Shown: positions 1-9,500 of the stretch, one piece after another
How the letters are laid out: every line of letters starts with the position of its first letter
Numbering within the stretch: position 1 is the stretch's first letter
Assembly: GCF_040117685.2 (NCBI RefSeq)
Contig: NZ_JBEDYP020000011.1
Location: 1 to 64,000 of the forward strand
DNA length: 64,000 nt
Reading direction: 5' to 3'
DNA from: Gracilimonas sp040117685
GTDB lineage: Bacteria; Bacteroidota; Rhodothermia; Balneolales; Balneolaceae
Translations under genes and position numbers: made by a program
The notes under the pieces: generated by a model
Told to the model about the DNA's origin: nothing
What the model saw: the letters and a program-made list of their open reading frames with translations, nothing else
Databases searched by the model: none

Positions 1-199
1 CAGCCGTGGCAATGGCAATCCCACGCTCGCGCTCTTCCGGAGCATTGTCAATGTCTGCAAACTGCTTGGCTACACCACCGTAGGTCTTCGCCATTACGGT
101 CGTAATCGCCGCCGTCAGGGTTGTTTTACCATGATCTACGTGTCCAATTGTTCCCACGTTCACATGGGGCTTATTCCGTTCAAAGGTCTCTTTTGCCAT
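1..199 (-). CDS. tuf: Elongation factor Tu, N-terminal part (cut by window edge)
   Basis: Translation elongation GTPase that delivers aminoacyl-tRNA to the ribosome. Only the first 66 or so codons are in the window; the rest lies to the left. The reverse-strand translation starts MAKETFERNKPHVNVGTIGH and contains the P-loop GHVDHGKTTL and the switch I segment with ERERGI, both diagnostic of EF-Tu. The ATG is at 197-199. It follows four tRNA genes (Thr-Tyr-Gly-Thr) on the same strand, the classic tRNA-tuf operon, so it is probably transcribed from the promoter at 615-645. Confidence 0.97.
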   Translation of the reverse strand, partial: MAKETFERNKPHVNVGTIGHVDHGKTTLTAAITTVMAKTYGGVAKQFADIDNAPEERERGIAIATA

Positions 200-255
200 G
201 ATTAAGCTGTTTTGTTAAGTATTATTTAAAAATTCATCAAAAAATTTCGACCTGA

Positions 256-326
<71 letters not shown>

Positions 327-334
327 GTCGTTGA

Positions 335-406
335 GCGAGCGACCGGAATCGAACCGGCAACATTCACCTTGGAAGGGTGACGCTCTACCAATTGAGCTAC
401 GCTCGC
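335..406 (-). tRNA. tRNA-Gly (anticodon UCC)
   Basis: A 72-nt cloverleaf on the reverse strand: acceptor GCGAGCG/CGCTCGC, anticodon stem TCACC/GGTGA with loop CTTCCAA (anticodon TCC), and T-stem GCCGG/CCGGT with loop TTCGATT. No CCA is encoded. It sits 8 nt from the neighbouring tRNA-Thr in the tRNA-tuf operon. Confidence 0.96.
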
Positions 407-413
407 TTACGCG

Positions 414-497
414 TGGGGAGAGTAGGATTCGAACCTACGAAGTCTTACGACAACAGATTTACAGTCTGCCCCAGTTGGCCGCTTTGGTATCTCCCCA
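414..497 (-). tRNA. tRNA-Tyr (anticodon GUA)
   Basis: An 84-nt class II tRNA on the reverse strand with acceptor TGGGGAG/CTCCCCA and anticodon loop CTGTAAA (anticodon GTA). It has the long variable arm expected of tRNA-Tyr and the T-loop TTCGAAT. It lies 7 nt upstream of tRNA-Gly. Confidence 0.96.
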
Positions 498-526
498 GAT
501 AAAATCAATAAATTAAAGATCGCTGA

Positions 527-598
527 GCCAGTGACCGGATTCGAACCGATGACCGACGGTTTACAAAACCGTTGCTCTACCAACTGAGCTACACTGGC
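527..598 (-). tRNA. tRNA-Thr (anticodon UGU)
   Basis: A 72-nt cloverleaf on the reverse strand: acceptor GCCAGTG/CACTGGC, anticodon stem ACGGT/ACCGT with loop TTTGTAA (anticodon TGT), and T-loop TTCGAAT. It is the first gene of the Thr-Tyr-Gly-Thr-tuf operon, starting about 17 nt downstream of the predicted -7 element. Confidence 0.96.
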
Positions 599-614
599 TT
601 TTCGCGAAAGACTT

Positions 615-645
615 CAAAATTAAGTATGATAGCTTTGATTGTCAA
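615..645 (-). promoter_or_regulatory. Bacteroidota-type promoter of the tRNA-tuf operon
   Basis: On the reverse strand a TTGACA at 645-640 is followed by TAATTTTG at 622-615. TTG to TA spacing is 20 nt, fitting the Bacteroidota TTG-N(19-21)-TAnnTTTG consensus. The predicted start of transcription lies just before tRNA-Thr(UGU). The assignment comes from motif and position only. Confidence 0.65.
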
Positions 646-720
646 TAATGTTTTGTGAAAAAATTTCACTCTTTTTCATCTTTTACGACTTGCTTCCTTC
701 TGCGATAGTAAAAGTAAGCT

Positions 721-1317
721 TTAACTCCTATAAACAGCGCTATCAACGCTAAAATGACCTTTCCATAGTTCGATAAGATACTCCCCGATAACTTGCCAGT
801 TATCTCGAATAACCCAACCCATCGCCAATAGCAGGGTATTCCATAAAACCGAACTCACCAATGAACTCAGAATTGTGGGTGTAATTTTGAGATGAGACAT
901 CCCGGCTGTGAGCGAGATAACCGATCGGGTTCCGGCCAAAAAACGGTTCGCAACAACTACACCCTGCCCCCATCGGCTCATCCATTTTTTACCTCTGGCG
1001 AAATACTTGTAATCGATAAAGCGGAGTAAAAAATGACTATCCCTGTTTTCTTCAATTTGGGCTCCCCAACGATGGCCCAACCAATACATCGTCATAAATC
1101 CCGCTACAGAAGCAACAACGGTGAGGCTCCATACGGGAAACAACCCGATCAAACCTTCCGCAGCTAAATATCCGCCGAAAGCCACAATCACGTCTCCGGG
1201 CATGGGCGGGATAAGGTTTTCGATATAAGCTATTCCAAAAAATATAAGATAAACACCTACCGGTGGTACTACACTAATCCAATCGACAATACTTTGTACA
1301 ATCTGATCAGCCATCAC
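721..1317 (-). CDS. DedA-family membrane protein, 3' end frameshifted
   Basis: DedA/SNARE-associated (VTT) proteins are polytopic inner-membrane proteins linked to lipid carrier recycling. The N-terminal half has the family signature: ENLIPPMPGD, then FGGYLA near residue 48, and the basic stretch RFLAGTRSVISLTAGMS near residue 125. The annotated frame ends in a polar tail (WKGHFSVDSAVYRS) at 721. The other frame instead encodes GKVILALIALFIGV, a hydrophobic helix, then a basic tail ending at a TGA at 666-668. One extra base near 774-780 explains this, so the intact gene probably runs 666-1314. The start is GTG 1317 or ATG 1314; the ATG overlaps the ispF stop, suggesting coupling. Confidence 0.85.
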   Translation of the reverse strand: MMADQIVQSIVDWISVVPPVGVYLIFFGIAYIENLIPPMPGDVIVAFGGYLAAEGLIGLFPVWSLTVVASVAGFMTMYWLGHRWGAQIEENRDSHFLLRFIDYKYFARGKKWMSRWGQGVVVANRFLAGTRSVISLTAGMSHLKITPTILSSLVSSVLWNTLLLAMGWVIRDNWQVIGEYLIELWKGHFSVDSAVYRS

Positions 1318-1799
1318 CCGGAAACCTGAATAAGAACTACAGCCTGAGCGATTATCCCTTCTTCACGCCCTGCAAATCCCATTTTCTCAGAAGTGGTTGC
1401 TTTCACGGAAATATCGTCAATGGAACAACCAAGGTCTTCAGCTATGGTTTTGCGAATGTCATCTATATATGGACGTAATTTTGGCTGCTCAGCTATTACC
1501 GTGGCATCCAGATTTCCCAACCTATAGCCTTTCTCTTTTATCAGCTCATAACTTTTTCGAAGTAACTCCCGGCTGTCGACATTTTTGAACTCAGGATCCG
1601 TATCTGGGAAGTGAGACCCTATATCGCCCAGGGCAAGCGACCCAAGCAGAGCATCGGTGATCGCGTGAAGCAATACATCTGCATCGGAGTGACCAAGAAG
1701 TCCTTTATCATGAGGAATTTCAACCCCACCGAGCATAAGCTTACGTCCTTCGCTGAACCGGTGCACATCATATCCGTATCCAATTCGCATTCCTTTCAC
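1314..1799 (-). CDS. ispF: 2-C-methyl-D-erythritol 2,4-cyclodiphosphate synthase
   Basis: Fifth enzyme of the MEP isoprenoid pathway; it cyclises CDP-methylerythritol 2-phosphate with loss of CMP. The sequence has the N-terminal GYDVHRF metal-binding motif (Asp and His ligands), GHSDADVLLHAITDALLG around residues 36-51, DIGSHFPDTDP near 58, and the C-terminal KATTSEKMGF(A)GR motif. About 158 residues is normal for the family. The start is either GTG at 1799, which overlaps the ispD stop, or ATG at 1790, which gives the usual MRIGYGYDVH beginning. It is co-transcribed with ispD, as in many genomes. Confidence 0.97.
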   Translation of the reverse strand: MKGMRIGYGYDVHRFSEGRKLMLGGVEIPHDKGLLGHSDADVLLHAITDALLGSLALGDIGSHFPDTDPEFKNVDSRELLRKSYELIKEKGYRLGNLDATVIAEQPKLRPYIDDIRKTIAEDLGCSIDDISVKATTSEKMGFAGREEGIIAQAVVLIQVSG

Positions 1800-2485
1800 T
1801 TTCCCACTCCAAGAATTAATTCTGCAACCTTAAGGTCAACAGGGTAGGTAATCTTCAAATTTTCGCGGTCTCCTTCAACCATTTGAATGGCTCCGCCAAG
1901 TCTCTCTACCAATGAGGCGTCATCAGTGCCGATAAAACTCTCATCTAAAGCTGACTCATATGCCCTTACGAGTAATTCTTTTTGAAAAACCTGGGGGGTT
2001 TGAGCCTGCCACAACACTGAACGATCAGGGGTTGATTCGATCACCTTATCTGCATCTACTTTTTTGATGGTATCTTTGGCGGGCACCCCAAGAACGGCTC
2101 CGCCTATACTTGAAGCAACCTCACAACATTCCTCAATGAGTTGTTTGCGAACAAAGGGACGAACCGCATCATGTACGGCAACCAATTCACATTCGGCAGA
2201 CACAAGTTTAAGTGCATTATAGATTGAAAACTGACGCTCCGCACCGCCCTCAACTACATCCAATTGTATGTCTGCCGAAAGCTGCTCAAACAGGGACTTT
2301 ATAGTTGGGATATAGCTTTTTGACGTAGCAATAATGATTTGGGCAACATCCGGAACTTCCAGAAACCTGGATATGGTATGTTCAAGAATGGTTTTATCCC
2401 CCACCTTTATAAAAGGTTTGGGGATATCGGAACCCATTCTCTCCCCCGACCCTGCCGCCGGTATTATGACCGACAGTTTAGACAT
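1796..2485 (-). CDS. ispD: 2-C-methyl-D-erythritol 4-phosphate cytidylyltransferase
   Basis: Third enzyme of the MEP pathway; it transfers CMP from CTP to methylerythritol 4-phosphate. The nucleotide-binding motif PAAGSGERMG is near the N-terminus, followed by the PKPF segment. GGAERQFSIYNAL, VHDAVRPFV around residue 105, and the C-terminal TDDASLVE and NLKITYP segments are all family hallmarks. 229 residues is full length. It directly precedes ispF with overlapping stop/start and follows queA by 2 nt, so queA-ispD-ispF-dedA form one minus-strand operon. Confidence 0.97.
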   Translation of the reverse strand: MSKLSVIIPAAGSGERMGSDIPKPFIKVGDKTILEHTISRFLEVPDVAQIIIATSKSYIPTIKSLFEQLSADIQLDVVEGGAERQFSIYNALKLVSAECELVAVHDAVRPFVRKQLIEECCEVASSIGGAVLGVPAKDTIKKVDADKVIESTPDRSVLWQAQTPQVFQKELLVRAYESALDESFIGTDDASLVERLGGAIQMVEGDRENLKITYPVDLKVAELILGVGK

Positions 2486-2487
2486 GC

Positions 2488-3543
2488 TTAAAGAATCAGC
2501 ATTGCATCACCGAATGCAAACATACGGTAATCGTTTTTCTTGGCTTCTTCGTATGCCTCCATCAGGAAGTCGTAACCTGCAAAAGCGGCCGCCAGCATCA
2601 AACGAGTTGACTCCGGCTGGTGGAAGTTAATGACCAACCCTTCTGTAATTTTAAAATCATAAGGAGGGTAAATGAACTTATCGGTCCAGCCTGTACCTGG
2701 CTTCGACATTCCGCTTGCCATCACGCTTGTTTCGATGGTTCGGCATGAACTTGAACCAATGGCAATTACCCGGTTCTTTTTCTTCTTCAGCGTTTCATTG
2801 ATTTTATCAGACGTATCTTTGGAAATGAAATAATTGTCTGAATCCATACGGTGCTTGGTTAAATCCTCAACCTCAACGTTGCGGAAAATTCCCCAGCCAA
2901 TGTGAAGGGTAGTTGGCAAGAACTCAACCCCTTTCTTCTTAATTTTCTCAACCAGTTCTTCCGTAAAATGCATGCCGGCCGCCGGGGCTGCTACTGCCCC
3001 ACGCTCGGTGGCAAAAATGGTTTGGTATCGCTCTTTGTCTTCTTCTACAGGTTCGCGCTCGATGAATGGAGGTAAAGGCATTTTACCGAGTTCATCCAGC
3101 CTGTTGTACAGCTCCTGATTAGGCCCTTCATAAAGAAAACGAATAGTACGCCCGCGTGAAGTTGTGTTATCCACTACTTCAGCCATCAGCTCTTCGTCTT
3201 CCTCTCCAAAGTACAACTTATTCCCGATTCGGATTTTACGTGCCGGCTCAACCAGCACATCCCAGAGCATATTTTCCGGCATCAATTCTCTCAGCAGAAA
3301 AACTTCAATATCCGCTTCTGTTTTTTCCTTCTTACCGTTCAGACGGGCCGGGAATACTTTGGTGTTGTTGTAAATCATGACATCATCTTTATTGATGTAC
3401 TCATGAATTTTGTCAAAGGTGGTGTGCTCAATGGTTTTCTCAGCACGATTAAGAACCATCAACTTGGCTGAATCTCTTTTTTTCAGCGGTTCTTCAGGAA
3501 TGTTTAAATCGTCTATCTCGAATTTAAAATCGGTAAGCTTCAT
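2488..3543 (-). CDS. queA: S-adenosylmethionine:tRNA ribosyltransferase-isomerase
   Basis: It transfers and rearranges the ribosyl moiety of SAM onto preQ1-modified tRNA to make epoxyqueuosine at the wobble base. Family segments include YNNTKVFPARL near residue 58, ATERGAVAAPAAGMHFT near 180, LHIGWGIFRNV near 213, and INFHQPESTRLML near 305. 351 residues is normal. It is the first gene of the queA-ispD-ispF-dedA operon; upstream (3544-3711) is a divergent intergenic region shared with the plus-strand gene at 3712. Confidence 0.97.
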   Translation of the reverse strand: MKLTDFKFEIDDLNIPEEPLKKRDSAKLMVLNRAEKTIEHTTFDKIHEYINKDDVMIYNNTKVFPARLNGKKEKTEADIEVFLLRELMPENMLWDVLVEPARKIRIGNKLYFGEEDEELMAEVVDNTTSRGRTIRFLYEGPNQELYNRLDELGKMPLPPFIEREPVEEDKERYQTIFATERGAVAAPAAGMHFTEELVEKIKKKGVEFLPTTLHIGWGIFRNVEVEDLTKHRMDSDNYFISKDTSDKINETLKKKKNRVIAIGSSSCRTIETSVMASGMSKPGTGWTDKFIYPPYDFKITEGLVINFHQPESTRLMLAAAFAGYDFLMEAYEEAKKNDYRMFAFGDAMLIL

Positions 3544-3711
3544 TTAGCTATTTATCAGGTTATTCAGTACTGTTAGAAAAGTTGAATAAGATAGAGTTTT
3601 TTTTATGGGATTTCAAAGCCTGCACCCATTGTCTGTTGTTTATTATTAAAGGCCAATTCGTTATACTTAAGTATCTGCTCTTGCGTTCAACAGTAAACTT
3701 TGACGAGCATT

Positions 3712-4221
3712 ATGAAAAAATTATTTACACTCACTTTTGCGTTCGCTATTATTTTTAGTGTTCAACTATCCGCCCAACTGAGAGAAGATCTTCCCAGATA
3801 CAACGACTTTTCAGGACCAATTATTAACTCTCAGACTTCCACCGTTCAAACCTGGCTGAGTGACTTCTTCCAGAATAACGTCACGATGAGTCACTCTTAC
3901 TCGATGAGCTTTGGTGCGGTTGGCGGTTCCTACCAGAATGTTAACGCGTACACCAACACGCTCAACTTTATGTTTAGCCCGGACCTTACCGGCCGCGTGG
4001 ATGTTTCTTTTCTTCACTCTCCATTCGGAGGTTCTGATTTTGTTAACACCAATAATAATTTGGGCGGACAAGTATTGATCCGCAATGCAGAATTGAATTA
4101 TAAAATTAGTGACAATGCCCGCATTCAACTTCAATATCAACAACTGCCGGCAGGTTATGGTTACCACAATCCCTATGGGTTCGGTGCTTATGGATATAAC
4201 CGGTTCAACCCTTGGCATTAG
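3712..4221 (+). CDS. Small secreted or outer-membrane protein of unknown function
   Basis: About 169 residues starting with a clear signal peptide (MKKLFTLTFAFAIIFSVQLS, cleavage near AQL). The body is rich in Asn, Ser and aromatic residues with alternating beta patterns (TGRVDVSFLHSPFG, ARIQLQYQQL) and a Gly/Tyr-rich end (GYGYHNPYGFGAYGY). This suggests a short beta-barrel or surface protein. I do not recognise the family. The ATG at 3712 is preferred over the TTG at 3700 because it begins the signal peptide. It is 23 nt upstream of a LytR_C gene and rsfS, so it may share their transcript. Confidence 0.7.
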   Translation: MKKLFTLTFAFAIIFSVQLSAQLREDLPRYNDFSGPIINSQTSTVQTWLSDFFQNNVTMSHSYSMSFGAVGGSYQNVNAYTNTLNFMFSPDLTGRVDVSFLHSPFGGSDFVNTNNNLGGQVLIRNAELNYKISDNARIQLQYQQLPAGYGYHNPYGFGAYGYNRFNPWH

Positions 4222-4244
4222 AAAGGAGTATTAAAGCGTAGTTG

Positions 4245-4709
4245 ATGGCAGAAACAAAAGGCAACAGCTCTTCCGGTACTAACGAACTTTTTTTAAACGC
4301 CGCTATTGGATTTCTCAGTGTTCTGCTGCTGGTTTTGGTGGCCGCACTTTTTACCCGCATCATTTATCCCCGTATTTTCAATGAGCGGACCGAACTTCAA
4401 TCTGAACTTATTAGTGAAATCATTCAAATTGAGGTTTTAAATGGTTGCGGGATTTCCGGAATTGCCAACTCCTACACCGGATTACTCCGTAAAAACGGGT
4501 TCGATGTGGTTGAAACCGGAAATTTTGAAACGTTTGACCTACAGGAAACCCTTATAATATCAAGAAGCGGAGTGATGGATAACGCTTATCGTGTGGCCAA
4601 TGCATTAGGCGTTCCTGAACAAAATGTAATACAGGAATCATCTCCCGATTTTTACCTCGATGTAAGCGTAATTATTGGCCACGACTTTGAAAAACTAAAT
4701 ACTGAATAA
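4245..4709 (+). CDS. Membrane-anchored LytR C-terminal (LytR_C) domain protein
   Basis: About 154 residues: a short cytoplasmic N-terminus, one transmembrane helix (AAIGFLSVLLLVLVAALF, residues about 18-36), then an extracytoplasmic LytR_C domain that starts IEVLNGCGISGIA near residue 65. LytR_C domains accompany LCP-type cell-wall glycopolymer transferases, but no catalytic LCP domain is present here. Its exact role is unknown. The ATG at 4245 is preferred over the TTG three bases earlier. It lies 4 nt upstream of rsfS, a neighbourhood also seen in other phyla. Confidence 0.8.
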   Translation: MAETKGNSSSGTNELFLNAAIGFLSVLLLVLVAALFTRIIYPRIFNERTELQSELISEIIQIEVLNGCGISGIANSYTGLLRKNGFDVVETGNFETFDLQETLIISRSGVMDNAYRVANALGVPEQNVIQESSPDFYLDVSVIIGHDFEKLNTE

Positions 4710-4713
4710 TTTT

Positions 4714-5133
4714 ATGACCGACATCAAACAACCGGCAAAAAAACAATTTGAAAATGCCTTCTCAGGTGACACCCCAGATTCAAAGGAAATGGTGGAAGTT
4801 ATCACAGAGGCTTTGCTCAGCCGTAAAGGCCGGGAAATAACCGTGCTGGATGTTTCCGAACTGACCACCCTTACCGACTATTTCGTTGTTTGCCATGGTA
4901 ACTCCGACGTTCAGATTAAAGCTCTCGCCGATGTGGTGGAAGAAGATGTACGCGAAAAAATGGGGGAGAAAGCCTGGAAGAAAGAGGGGTTACAGAGCCG
5001 ATCTTGGGTAATTCTGGATTTTGTAAACATTGTTGTGCACGTAATGAGTAAAGAAAAACGCGATTTCTACGGAATTGAACGCATGTGGAATGATGCCAAG
5101 GTGACCTATATAGAAGATGCCTCTGAAGAATGA
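4714..5133 (+). CDS. rsfS: Ribosomal silencing factor RsfS
   Basis: Binds ribosomal protein L14 on the 50S subunit and blocks joining with 30S when nutrients are limiting. Family motifs are present: ITVLDVSELTTLTDYFVVCHG near residues 43-62, WVILDFVNIVVHVMS near 97-111, and the FYGIERMWNDA end. 139 residues is slightly longer than typical because of a polar N-terminal extension. The stop overlaps the ATG of the next gene (ATGA), indicating translational coupling. Confidence 0.95.
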   Translation: MTDIKQPAKKQFENAFSGDTPDSKEMVEVITEALLSRKGREITVLDVSELTTLTDYFVVCHGNSDVQIKALADVVEEDVREKMGEKAWKKEGLQSRSWVILDFVNIVVHVMSKEKRDFYGIERMWNDAKVTYIEDASEE

Positions 5134-5570
5134 ATATCTATAGTCTCCTCACTTATTTGATTGCTGTGATTATTTTGGGCGTTGGATGTGCAGCTAATCA
5201 ACCATCTCCGGAAGAACAATATTCAGATTTAGTGGAAGAAAACCCTCCGCACCGAACTCCATACGTTGAGAAAGAAATTACGATTGACAGCGTAGCCTTC
5301 ATCAGGGTAAATAATGAAAAGACCTTATTAGTTAAGGGAACCTTTCCTAACCCCTGCACCCAAATCCTGAGGGTGGATGAACGGGTTTTACCTGAAATGC
5401 TAACACTGAACATTGTGGGCTGGCAACGATATCAGCAAATGTGTGCACAAACGATTACTCCTTTCACCTATATCCACAAGGGCATCAGCTCGGAACAGTG
5501 GGAACAAAAAAAGCTGATCGTGATAAATGAAAAAGAATTTGAACTGCCGCTTGGCTCTTCATCCGAATAA
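5130..5570 (+). CDS. Hypothetical lipoprotein
   Basis: 146 residues with a type II signal: a hydrophobic helix followed by the lipobox LGVGC, lipidated Cys at residue 20. The mature part holds a short beta-rich domain (ITIDSVAFIRVNNEKTLLVKG, FPNPCTQILRV) with two further cysteines that could pair. I do not recognise the family. It overlaps rsfS by 4 nt and is 6 nt before the dehydrogenase gene, so it belongs to the same operon. Confidence 0.7.
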   Translation: MNIYSLLTYLIAVIILGVGCAANQPSPEEQYSDLVEENPPHRTPYVEKEITIDSVAFIRVNNEKTLLVKGTFPNPCTQILRVDERVLPEMLTLNIVGWQRYQQMCAQTITPFTYIHKGISSEQWEQKKLIVINEKEFELPLGSSSE

Positions 5571-5576
5571 CCTGAT

Positions 5577-6548
5577 ATGCCTAAGATCCTGATCACAGAG
5601 CCCATCCCTGATGATGTGATTCATTACTTAAAAAATTCCGCCTCGGTTACCGTTGGGGATAAAGGTACCTATCAATCTGAAGACGCACTCATTCGGGATA
5701 TACCGGAATACGACGGGCTTTTATGCATGCTGTCTACCCCGGTTTCGGAGATGGTACTAAAAGCCGGGAAAAACCTGAAAGTGGTAGCCAACTTTGCCGT
5801 TGGGTATGATAACATTGATGTAGAAGCCGCTCATGATCTTGGTATTAAAGTAGCCAACACCCCGGATGTACTTACCGAAGCTTGTGGGGATTACGCCATG
5901 GGACTTCTTCTCGCACTTTCCAGAAAGTTCAAAGAGGCTGAGCAGTATCTGCGCGATGGAAATTTTACCGGCTGGGAACCCCTTGGTTTTTTAGGGATGG
6001 AACTGAGAGACCGGACCCTTGGCATTATCGGGATGGGGAGAATCGGACAGGCATTTGCTAACCGGGCACGTGCGTTTGGCATGAAAATCATCTACAACAA
6101 CCGCTCACGGCTGGACGAGCAAACAGAGCAAGAACTTGAAGCCGATTTCATTTCAGACCATAAAGAACTTGCCCAACAGGCTGATGTATTGAGCCTCAAT
6201 TGCCCGCTTACTGAAGAAACCCATCACCTGGTGGACAAAGAGCTTTTAGGCCTGATGCCTGAACATGCATTGCTTGTTAATATTTCAAGAGGTGCCGTTA
6301 TTGATGAGGCAGCCTTAGCACAAGCTTTACATCAAAACCAAATTGCAGGTGCTGCGCTGGATGTTTTTGAAGAAGAACCCAAAGTTCACCCCGACCTGCT
6401 AACGGCCCCAAATACCCTGCTGCTTCCGCATGTTGCCAGTGCTACCCACCGCACCAGAAATGACATCGGCATGCTTGCCGCTGAAGCCATCTTATCGGTA
6501 CTTGAGGGCAAGCCGGATAACGAAATCCCAAACTTGATTAGCCGTTAA
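5577..6548 (+). CDS. D-2-hydroxyacid dehydrogenase (glyoxylate/hydroxypyruvate reductase type)
   Basis: NAD(P)-dependent reduction of a 2-keto acid. 323 residues with the family plan: an N-terminal substrate domain, the cofactor motif GIIGMGRIG near residue 148, and the catalytic triad in NISRGAVIDE (Arg), DVFEEEP (Glu) and LLPHVASAT (His). FAVGYDNIDVEAA near 80 is also diagnostic. The sequence resembles GyaR/GhrB-type glyoxylate reductases most, but the true substrate cannot be read from sequence alone. Confidence 0.93.
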   Translation: MPKILITEPIPDDVIHYLKNSASVTVGDKGTYQSEDALIRDIPEYDGLLCMLSTPVSEMVLKAGKNLKVVANFAVGYDNIDVEAAHDLGIKVANTPDVLTEACGDYAMGLLLALSRKFKEAEQYLRDGNFTGWEPLGFLGMELRDRTLGIIGMGRIGQAFANRARAFGMKIIYNNRSRLDEQTEQELEADFISDHKELAQQADVLSLNCPLTEETHHLVDKELLGLMPEHALLVNISRGAVIDEAALAQALHQNQIAGAALDVFEEEPKVHPDLLTAPNTLLLPHVASATHRTRNDIGMLAAEAILSVLEGKPDNEIPNLISR

Positions 6549-6575
6549 TTTACGCTCATATTCGTTCTCACCTTT

Positions 6576-9500
6576 ATGAGTAGCGCTATATTGAAATCAC
6601 CCATAGAAAATAAAACCTGGGCTCTTGCCTTTCTGCTGACTCTGGTCGCCCTTGCTTACGGGATATTTGAAATATGGACCGAACAAGGCCAGCTTTCTGA
6701 GATTGAACAGATTCAGTTAGCCAATCAATCCGTTTATAAAGCACTGCAAAACTACAGCGACTTTGAGCAGGACTTTATTAATGAAAGTGAAAAGTATGCT
6801 GCAACCGCAAAACAATATCTTGAAAGCAACGCCCCAAAGGAAGCACTGGCTCAAGAAGCAGAGAAAGGCTTTGACTTTTGGGGGACGTCACTTTTCAGGG
6901 ATAACGACCTCATGCTGTGGGCTGGCTTTGCTATAAAGGCTCTGCCTGCAATTTCGGATAGTAGCGATGCTGTTTTAAGCATTGAACAAAATAACAACGT
7001 TACATTTCTGGAATACCGAACATTCTTCACCATAAATGAGAAAGGTTCTACCGTACCGTTTAATCTCATTACCCGGAAGAAAATTAAGCAAGAAAATATT
7101 CTTCCTATTGGCAACAATGCCGAGATAAGTCCTTCAACGCTTTTCCAGTCAGAATCCGGATACCCGGTTCATTTTAGTTTTTTTGAGAACCCACCGGCTA
7201 ACGTTCAATTCCAAACGAAAATAGCTACCTCAAATATAGACTCTGCAGGAGTTGTTTATACCCTCTCAAAAGACTACGCTGCTTATAGATCAAACCAACA
7301 GAATCGCTACTTCTTATACAGGGCGATTTTCTATGCTGTCTTGATCTGTTTCATCACCCTGTTTTTGATTTCCGTTTCGCAGGAATTGAGCACCTGGAAA
7401 TCCTTACTACTGAAATTGTTTGCCATAACTTTGGCGTGGGCTTTTTTCTCGAATATAGATTACGGGGTGGGATGGATTGAAATATTCTATGCTTTGGGTC
7501 AACAAGATTTTTTGACACTCAAGCCTTTGATCAAATATGGGGTACACTCATTATTTGTTCTGCTGCTCACCATTGTTTGCTTTCGCCCTTTAATTTCTTC
7601 AGAGATTGAGCTGCAAGAACAATCTAAAATTACCCTTCCCTTAACCTTGGTTTTCTTTGGGTTTTTAAGTGCTTTTCTGCTTCACTTTTATATCATTGAA
7701 ACCTACTCTCTCTTTACCCAGACCTCTATACCGATGCTGGATCTTGAGGTATTTCCCAACTGGGATACTCTCTTTTTTTATGTCATGTCCGGAGTTTTTG
7801 CCATTTCGTGCATTACCCTTTTAACCTTGCTGGGCTGGTTTATCATGAAGCTCACCTTCAACCCTCCCATCATACCTCTTCTGTTTATTCTCACAGGCTA
7901 TATTCTTGGAATGTTTATCATCTTTGAGTTGAGTGCCGACACCCACATTGCAGGATGGATTTCCCTTACCACAGGTATCTTCTTTGGTACTATTATCAGT
8001 TTTGTTTACCTGGCCAACCGAAATCCTGATTTATTTATATATGCATCCCGGTTACGTTTATTATTACTATTCAGCTTCATCTCTGTAGGGTTATCTTACA
8101 TCGCTGTTTATAAAGGCTTTTCCGAACGCTTGAACAGCCAGATGCAACGAGCAGCCGAGTTGTTTGTGGATGAAGAAGCCACCCAGGCTGAACGTATCGC
8201 AAGAAGTTTACTTACCGGGTTGGAACGCTCAGTCTCTGATTTAACCGAAGATGACTTAAATCAGCGCCCCGCTTTTGTTGAGAATTATTTCACTCAGCAA
8301 ACGCAACAATTAATTACCGAAGAATGGGAGCGCTTCTCCATTTCAACCCAGCTTGTGAATAATAACGGGGATATTATCGGAGAGTATTCTTCTGATTTAG
8401 ATTCCCCGGCATGGACCCGTGCCTTCAATATTATGTCGCTGGTGATACCATTTGAGGAAGAGCAAATTCGGCTGGAAAACCTTCGGCCTATTATCCGGGA
8501 AAGGCCCTTAAATGAAGCCAACTCAAATTATTCCTCTTTCCGCCGGGCTTGGATTCCACTTTATGAAAACGGTTCGTCTCCGCAGCGCATCGGTTGGATT
8601 TTATGTTCTGTGTATCGCGAGCGCCCTCAATTTGAAAAACCATTGCGTGCGGTAATAGCTTCAGAGGGAAGTGAAAACTGGAATGCCTCCATCAGTATTA
8701 CCGAATATGTGAACGGACTTGCTTCCCGAAGAAACATTGTTGGGATACCGCTGGAAATGCCCGGGTATTTACGCCTTCCGGGAGAACTCGTTGAAGACAT
8801 TATGGTAGAAGATGATTCCACCATGTTCAGAATGGCGGGTCTTGGAGATCAGCAAATCAGAGAATTCTTCATCGCCACTTCCGAAGAGAAAATAATTCGG
8901 GCTGCCACGAATCACCCCGGTCTTGATAATCACCTGTTTTCACTGCTCCGGTTTTTCTTTTGCGTGTTGATTACCGGACTGCTTATACTTGGCTCCCTGT
9001 TTTGGAAAAAGGACCTTAATGTTCTTGGCCATAACCGGCGATTCAGAGACCGGCTTATAGACCGCTTTGTATTTGCATCCCTGCTTTGCCTGATGGCGCT
9101 GATTGCAACCACTTATTATGCCATTAAAAGTCAGAACCAAAAAAGCGTTCAGGATCAGCTTCTTGATAAACTGGGTAACCTGACCGATGCTATTTCTCTT
9201 CAGGAAAAACAGTCGCTCAGTGCTTCCCCCATCCCACTTAGTGAACTCACTTCAACGCTGGATGCCGATGCCGCACTATACAGGGACAAGACCATCAATA
9301 CTTCTACCACCAGCCAGATTTATAATCAGCACCTGCTTCCCAGAGTATTACCCTGGGACGTATATGATTCCATATATAATAGAGGAAACAGCCAGGTTAC
9401 CCGAAAAGCCACTCTCGGCAATCAGGAACTGTTGATTGGGTATCAGCCCTGGCTAAATACAGAAGGGTCGATTGCCGGCATTGTTGCCATTCCTACCTTT

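Noticed and set aside
3811..4218. 135-codon frame antisense to the small envelope protein
   Set aside because: It is a shadow of the plus-strand gene, which has a signal peptide and a start codon that fit.
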